Shown here: positions 60,101 to 64,000 of the stretch, piece after piece
How the letters are laid out: each line of letters begins with the position of its first letter
Position numbering within the stretch: the first letter of the stretch is position 1
The notes under the pieces: generated by a model
Told to the model about the DNA's origin: nothing
Seen by the model: the letters and a program-made list of their open reading frames with translations, nothing else
Database searches by the model: none
NCBI GenBank assembly: GCA_903632075.3
Contig: CAHIKZ030005436.1
Location: forward strand, 1,727,501-1,791,500
Direction of reading: 5' to 3'
Length of the DNA: 64,000 nt
DNA from: Acanthosepion pharaonis
Lineage: Eukaryota > Mollusca > Cephalopoda > Sepiida > Sepiidae
Position numbers and translations under genes: made by a program

Positions 60101-60299
60101 GAAAGCTAAAATTGACAGAAAGCTGTGGAGAAACATAGAGGATCGCGATAGACAAGAGAGGTTTGAGGCTACTGTGGTTTATTCTAACTTTGCCCTTTTC
60201 AGGTAGACCAGTTGCTATCCAATGCTATAGAAGCCGGTCTGTCTTGCTATGAGGGGAGAAGAAGATTCATACCTTTCCCAAGGGTATTAGCACGTAAGT
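60101..60299. other. Possible SINE body
   Basis: Comparatively GC-rich segment (gccggtctgtcttgctatga, ggggagaagaagattcatac) that continues leftward from the tRNA-like head at 60300-60385 and probably is its body. Confidence 0.45.
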
Positions 60300-60385
60300 A
60301 ATTGTAATAGATTCGACTGGAATTCGAACTCCGCTCTCCGATTCCTCCATCCGAGCCACTAACTATTACTCCACTGTGCCTTCCT
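60300..60385 (-). mobile_element. tRNA-derived SINE head
   Basis: Minus strand begins GGCACAGTGGAGTAATAGTT, then AGTGGCTCGGATGG (A-box region) and GGAGTTCGAATTCC (B-box region, 60318-60332), with correct spacing. It lacks an intact tRNA fold, so a SINE is more likely than a tRNA gene. Confidence 0.65.
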
Positions 60386-61149
60386 TCGCTTTCGTGGAAA
60401 AAGCAAAGATTCAAGTTACACTTACTTCTTGTTCAGCTATGCTGTACCTTTCACATCACGCTGTTTAAAAGAGGAGTGCCAGTGCGTGATTCCTTGCAAA
60501 CATTTACACATAATTAGCTAACTGTTTAAACAGTAGTCTTTGCAATCTATTGTACCCAATATGAGTTTTGACAGTGTTAAGTTTATTAAAATGTCTATAT
60601 GTCATGGTCAGAATATATCTTAATTTGAATCTTAGTGTATTGGTCTGATCTTGCCGAGTATACTCTTTTGGAAACGATTATAGTTTCTCTTAGGCAACTG
60701 ATACGCATGGATCTTAGCAAAAGGAAAGATTCCAATAAGAAGTGAAACAAGTTAATTTGTAGCTCTAAGCGGACTGAGCGTCGAGCTGCACAGGCCTTAA
60801 TTAACTATGACTTTTAACCTGATCCTTTGACATGATCATACTACTTATCATGTCAATGTCATGTCAGACTTTCACGGTCAGACTGATCCACCTACTACAA
60901 CAAGAGAAGCGGTAAGCGGATTAACAATCAGTGTGGAATGGATTACTCCGATAAGACTTTGACACTTGGAAGATTTTATATATGAAAGTATTTTATATAT
61001 CAACACAACTTTGTTCAGTTATAAAACCAGTTTGAACTTGATTAACTCTAAAGCGGTGTTAAAACGCGCTCATCTTTGAGCTGAGCTCCGCTACATTTGG
61101 AAAGGATGAGCAGATACAAGATTCAGTAGACATATTTACCTAAGTCCTG
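60386..61149. other. No gene seen
   Basis: AT-rich DNA. A small direct repeat, catgatcatactacttatcat/catgtcaatgtcatgtcaga, at about 60831-60868 is not classifiable. Confidence 0.45.
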
Positions 61150-61645
61150 TTTAGAAACATTTCACCCCAAGCATGGCAATAAAGTCACTAAGATTCAAGG
61201 GAGAGAGTAAAGAAACAGAGAGGATGAATAAAGAACAGAATGCAAACAGACAGACAATCATGATTGACATTGCATTTATATTTTTGAAGATTTTAGTTGA
61301 CAGGAAAGGAGGGAGCTATAAGACATTTCCACACGTTAGATGTGCGAGAAAAAAACAGAATTTATGGCTATAACTATCAATTTCAAAAACGAAATTATGA
61401 GACCTATCTGCCAATCTAGTATTTAGATTCATGAAGTGGGGTACCAAGAAGAAAAGCTTATCAGAACAATTACCGTGAAAATATTTATAGAAAATGTAGA
61501 GGACATCTACGGTACGGCGGTGGGAAAAGAATTGATGTCGGTATAACAGGGCCGATAAAGTTAACGATTTTTGGATTCTTTCAAGAATCGCTAGACACAT
61601 TGTAGGAAACCGTAGACTAATAAAGTTGCAAGAGGGATTCTAAAT
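61150..61645 (-). pseudogene. LINE C-terminal tail, second subfamily
   Basis: Minus strand reads NLIGPVIPTSILFPPPYR-like remnants, then SHRRTVDVLYIFYKYFHGNC, SDKLFFLVP, TRLADRSHNFVFEI, FCFFLAHLTCGNVL and FKNINAMSI. The order is that of the RRAVASLCLFYKYFHG tail family, but TRLADRSH instead of TRxSSxxHPFTV indicates a different subfamily. The reversed 3' UTR (caccccaagcatggcaataa) lies at about 61161-61185. Confidence 0.7.
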
Positions 61646-61939
61646 TCTGCAAGAGAAAAATTGTTTATCACGTCATAGTGAACAGACTCTCCTAGAAGTA
61701 GACTTAGAAATTGATTCAATATAATCAACCGATATCATGTCAGTGGAAAACGCGAGATTAAGAAGGCACTGTGAGTTGCTCACCTGTACATTAGTCTAAT
61801 TTTAATCTAAAATTCCCGTACATATATCAGTTTTACTCTGACATATGATTCGGCATCTGCAAGCATTAGTTAGGTTGTCCATCTGAGTTCGAACGGTGCA
61901 TAGTATTAGGAGGCAAGACGTCTATTTCTGACTTTTATT

Positions 61940-62088
61940 TTATTGAATCAATTGCAAGACCTGCTACTAAGAAGGTTGTTTCACTGTATCGTGACTGAAA
62001 ATTATTCTCTCCGTAATCCATCTTGCAGATTTATAATTCTCTCATCTACTCGTGTATGGAATATTACTGCTATATCTGTGATCTGTCG

Positions 62089-62090
<2 letters not shown>
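61940..62090 (+). pseudogene. LINE RT fragment
   Basis: Translation across frames: SINCKTCY-type start, then ATKKVVSLYRD, FSPxSILQIYNSLIYSCME and YYCYIC, equal to the AKSATKKVG-SILQIYKSTIRPCMEYCCHIW block. It stops at the (AT)n tract at 62090. It faces the minus-strand tail at 61150-61645. Confidence 0.6.

Positions 62091-62183
<93 letters not shown>
62090..62183. repeat. (AT)n-(GATA)n microsatellite
   Basis: AT to about 62134 followed by twelve GATA steps. Confidence 0.97.
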
Positions 62184-62186
<3 letters not shown>

Positions 62187-62384
62187 TTAGTGGTTAATAT
62201 ACACATACATGCACAATCATATATCTAAACTATATAAACATACATACATACATACACACACACATACATACATATATATATGTGTATAAAAATAATTCCA
62301 AGACGATAGAATCCAGGTAGAACTCAATGTCCAGGGTAAGGATATAATAAAGGCAAACACTAATATTAATAAAAGAAACTGCAT
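62184..62384. other. Microsatellite-like remnants
   Basis: Includes (CATA)n and AC steps at 62236-62280. No gene. Confidence 0.6.
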
Positions 62385-62496
62385 ATTCGTTTGAATTAGA
62401 ATAAACACTTTATGTGTAATAAAAATCAATGCCATTAGTGATTTAATCGCCTTGCTTTTATAGGCACCCAACCAATGACTTTATTATATATTAGTG

Positions 62497-62553
<57 letters not shown>

Positions 62554-62820
62554 CGAATGTGTGTGAATCAGGTGTGAAAATCATTGGAAAACCGAAAGCC
62601 GGCTTGGGAAACGTAACTGTCACTCAGCATTTTGAGGGGCAAGAGAGCTAATAGCTTGCGCAAATGGTGATTTTCTAAGCGTAGCTTGCATCTGACAAAG
62701 TCGAAAAGTATGGAACACCTAGCGAGGAAAGGGGGGCAGCAAAGGAAGAAAAAGATAGCCATAAGAGATAGGAAATTGTGAAGAATAATGTCATAAAGGG
62801 ACGCGGCACATAGAAAAAAA
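62385..62820. repeat. Local duplication, copy 1
   Basis: Two modules separated by (AT)n-(GT)n. Module A (62385-62500: atattcgtttgaattagaat, gccattag..., accaatgactttattat, attagtgttta) recurs at 62928-63050, again followed by (AT)n-(GT)n. Module B (62577-62818: aatcattggaaaaccgaaag, cggcttgggaaacgtaactg, tggtgattttctaagcgtag, agggacgcggcacatagaa) recurs at 63741-64000. Module B is probably LINE-derived, since in the second copy it follows a LINE tail on the minus strand. Confidence 0.8.
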
Positions 62821-62927
62821 AGCTAGCGATAACCATAGAGACTGCATTGTTAAACAACTCTGCAGATATCTGATTCTAGATGAAAAACATCTGAAACGTT
62901 GTGATAATAACAATAAAAAGACGAGGA

Positions 62928-63059
62928 TATTCGTTTGAATTAGAATAATGTAAATAATAATACTTTATTTATTAAAATAAAATGATGTACATTCTAAGTC
63001 AATCATAGGCACTTTAACCAATGACTTTATTAATATTACATTAGTGTTTAGGCCTTTTT

Positions 63060-63148
<89 letters not shown>
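62928..63148. repeat. Duplicated module A with (AT)n-(GT)n
   Basis: Module A (62928-63050) matches 62385-62500 with indels, then (AT)n (63064-63119) and (GT)n to 63148. Both copies carry the microsatellite at the same point, so it was present before duplication or is part of the repeat. Confidence 0.8.
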
Positions 63149-63150
<2 letters not shown>

Positions 63151-63352
63151 ATTATATATGAAAATATATAGAAAATAGGAAAAGAACTGGTTAGGTAAAT
63201 AATCCAAAGTCCTTAGTATTTTATATTTTTAAAAAATAGTATATACAAAATATATATATATATATTTATTTAAAAATATATTCAACTCGCAACATAAGAG
63301 GTCGCATGTTTCAAAACAAGATCCGAAAACTTCAATAGGCGGGGAATTCAAA

Positions 63353-63390
<38 letters not shown>
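63149..63390. repeat. Microsatellite-associated repeat, second locus
   Basis: Related to the spacer module at 53620-53855: ttatttaaaaatatattcaa, aacataagaggtcgcatgtt and tcaaaacaagatccgaaaac are at 63263-63335, then (AT)n to about 63390. Confidence 0.7.
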
Positions 63391-63399
<9 letters not shown>

Positions 63400-63414
63400 G
63401 TTTAAGCATCTCCC

Positions 63415-63700
63415 CAAAAAGGCAGGGGGACTTGGAATGAACAGTTAATAAAGAGTAAAGGGGGATTTGAGAACAGGATAAAGAGAAGGACGGGGATCAA
63501 GATCAAGCCATTAGAAGATGTTGATTGACATTACATTTAAATTTTTGAAGTTTATAGCTATCAGGGAAGCAACTAAGAGGAAGCGAGTTCCACTATCGGG
63601 AAGTGTGAGAGAAGAATCTGTGTAAAAAAGGCGGTTACATCTAACCGTTTCGACAGTGAAAGGGTGGGATCGAGATGACAGCATCATGAAAATAGCAGTC
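63415..63700 (-). pseudogene. LINE 3' tail fragment
   Basis: Minus strand reads SRSHPFTVETVRCNRLFYTD, SSLTLPDSGTRFLLVASL, then INFKNLNVMSI with one frameshift, matching HPFTVKTVKCNRLFYSN-SFFSRTSRLWNSLP-NLHIFKCNVN of the copy at 15376-15960. The 3' UTR side reaches about 63415. Confidence 0.75.
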
Positions 63701-63740
63701 GAATGAACACTTATAGTCAGAATCAGGGAAAGAGAGCTGA

Positions 63741-64000
63741 AAATCATTGGAAAACCGAAAGCCGGCTTGGGAAACGTAACTGTCACTCAGCATTTTGAGG
63801 GCAAGAGAGCTACCTACCTGACGAGCTTGCGCAAATGGTGATTTTCTAAGCGTAGCTTGCATCTGACACAAGTCTGAAAGTATGGAACACCTAGCGAGGA
63901 TCGAACAGGGGGCAGCAAAGGAAGAAAAGATAGCCATAAGAGATAGGAAATTGTGAAGAGCCATGAATGTCTATGTCATAAAGGGACGCGGCACATAGAA
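63741..64000 (-). repeat. Duplicated module B, runs off the window
   Basis: Near-identical to 62577-62818 but with extra bases that make it more complete (ctacctacctgacgagcttg, tcgaacagggggcagcaaag, gccatgaatgtctatg). Directly upstream on the minus strand of a LINE tail, so it may be the continuation of that LINE. The 107-codon minus frame here is not recognised as a known domain. Confidence 0.7.

Overview
The window reads as intergenic or intronic DNA from an animal nuclear genome, most likely a coleoid cephalopod of the octopus type. The reasons are the very long (AT)n, (AC/GT)n, (GATA)n and (TAA)n microsatellites, and decayed copies of LINEs, Penelope-like elements (PLEs), mariner/Tc1-type transposases, tRNA-headed SINEs and Helitron-like elements with low GC and no operon-like gene packing. 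The species call is inference from repeat style, not from a search. I found no intact host protein-coding gene, rRNA or functional tRNA. Nearly every long open frame is either a microsatellite translation or a fragment of a dead mobile element.

Layout. 0-7 kb: an inverted pair of PLE-type arms, a 21-22 bp minisatellite, a mariner fossil, and a striking 1.2 kb, 38-copy, 32-bp tandem array (4991-6203) with a higher-order repeat. 7-9 kb: an undescribed AT-rich element with about 105-bp inverted ends (6987-8918). 9-12 kb: LINE fragments. 13-18 kb: hammerhead-like PLE termini beside (AT)n tracts, a LINE 3' end and a PLE fossil with RT and GIY-YIG parts. 18.5-19 kb: a roughly 217-bp repeat carrying three perfect CRE palindromes. 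20-21 kb: a Helitron-like 3' end. 24-30 kb: two mariner fossils, nested LINEs, an internally inverted transposase remnant and a MITE inserted in a LINE. 31-38 kb: two inverted copies of a Helitron-like element, one split by a 2,098-bp solo-LTR-like insertion with a GATG target duplication and CCAAT/E-box/CRE repeats. 38-44 kb: PLE, MITE, SINE and LINE fragments. 44.6-47.1 kb: almost featureless. 47-56 kb: SINE, transposase, microsatellites and the best PLE fossil (53990-56080, itself split by a 102-bp MITE). 57-64 kb: an unexplained GC-richer block, more LINE tails and a local duplication at the right edge.

The parts relate as an insertion history rather than as a pathway: PLE, LINE, LTR, Helitron and MITE copies nested in each other. 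The recurring theme is termini with a hammerhead-like core (CTGANGA, short stem, GAAA) often lying beside (AT)n tracts, in several places as head-to-head inverted arms. All coordinates of decayed elements are approximate unless a target duplication fixes them.
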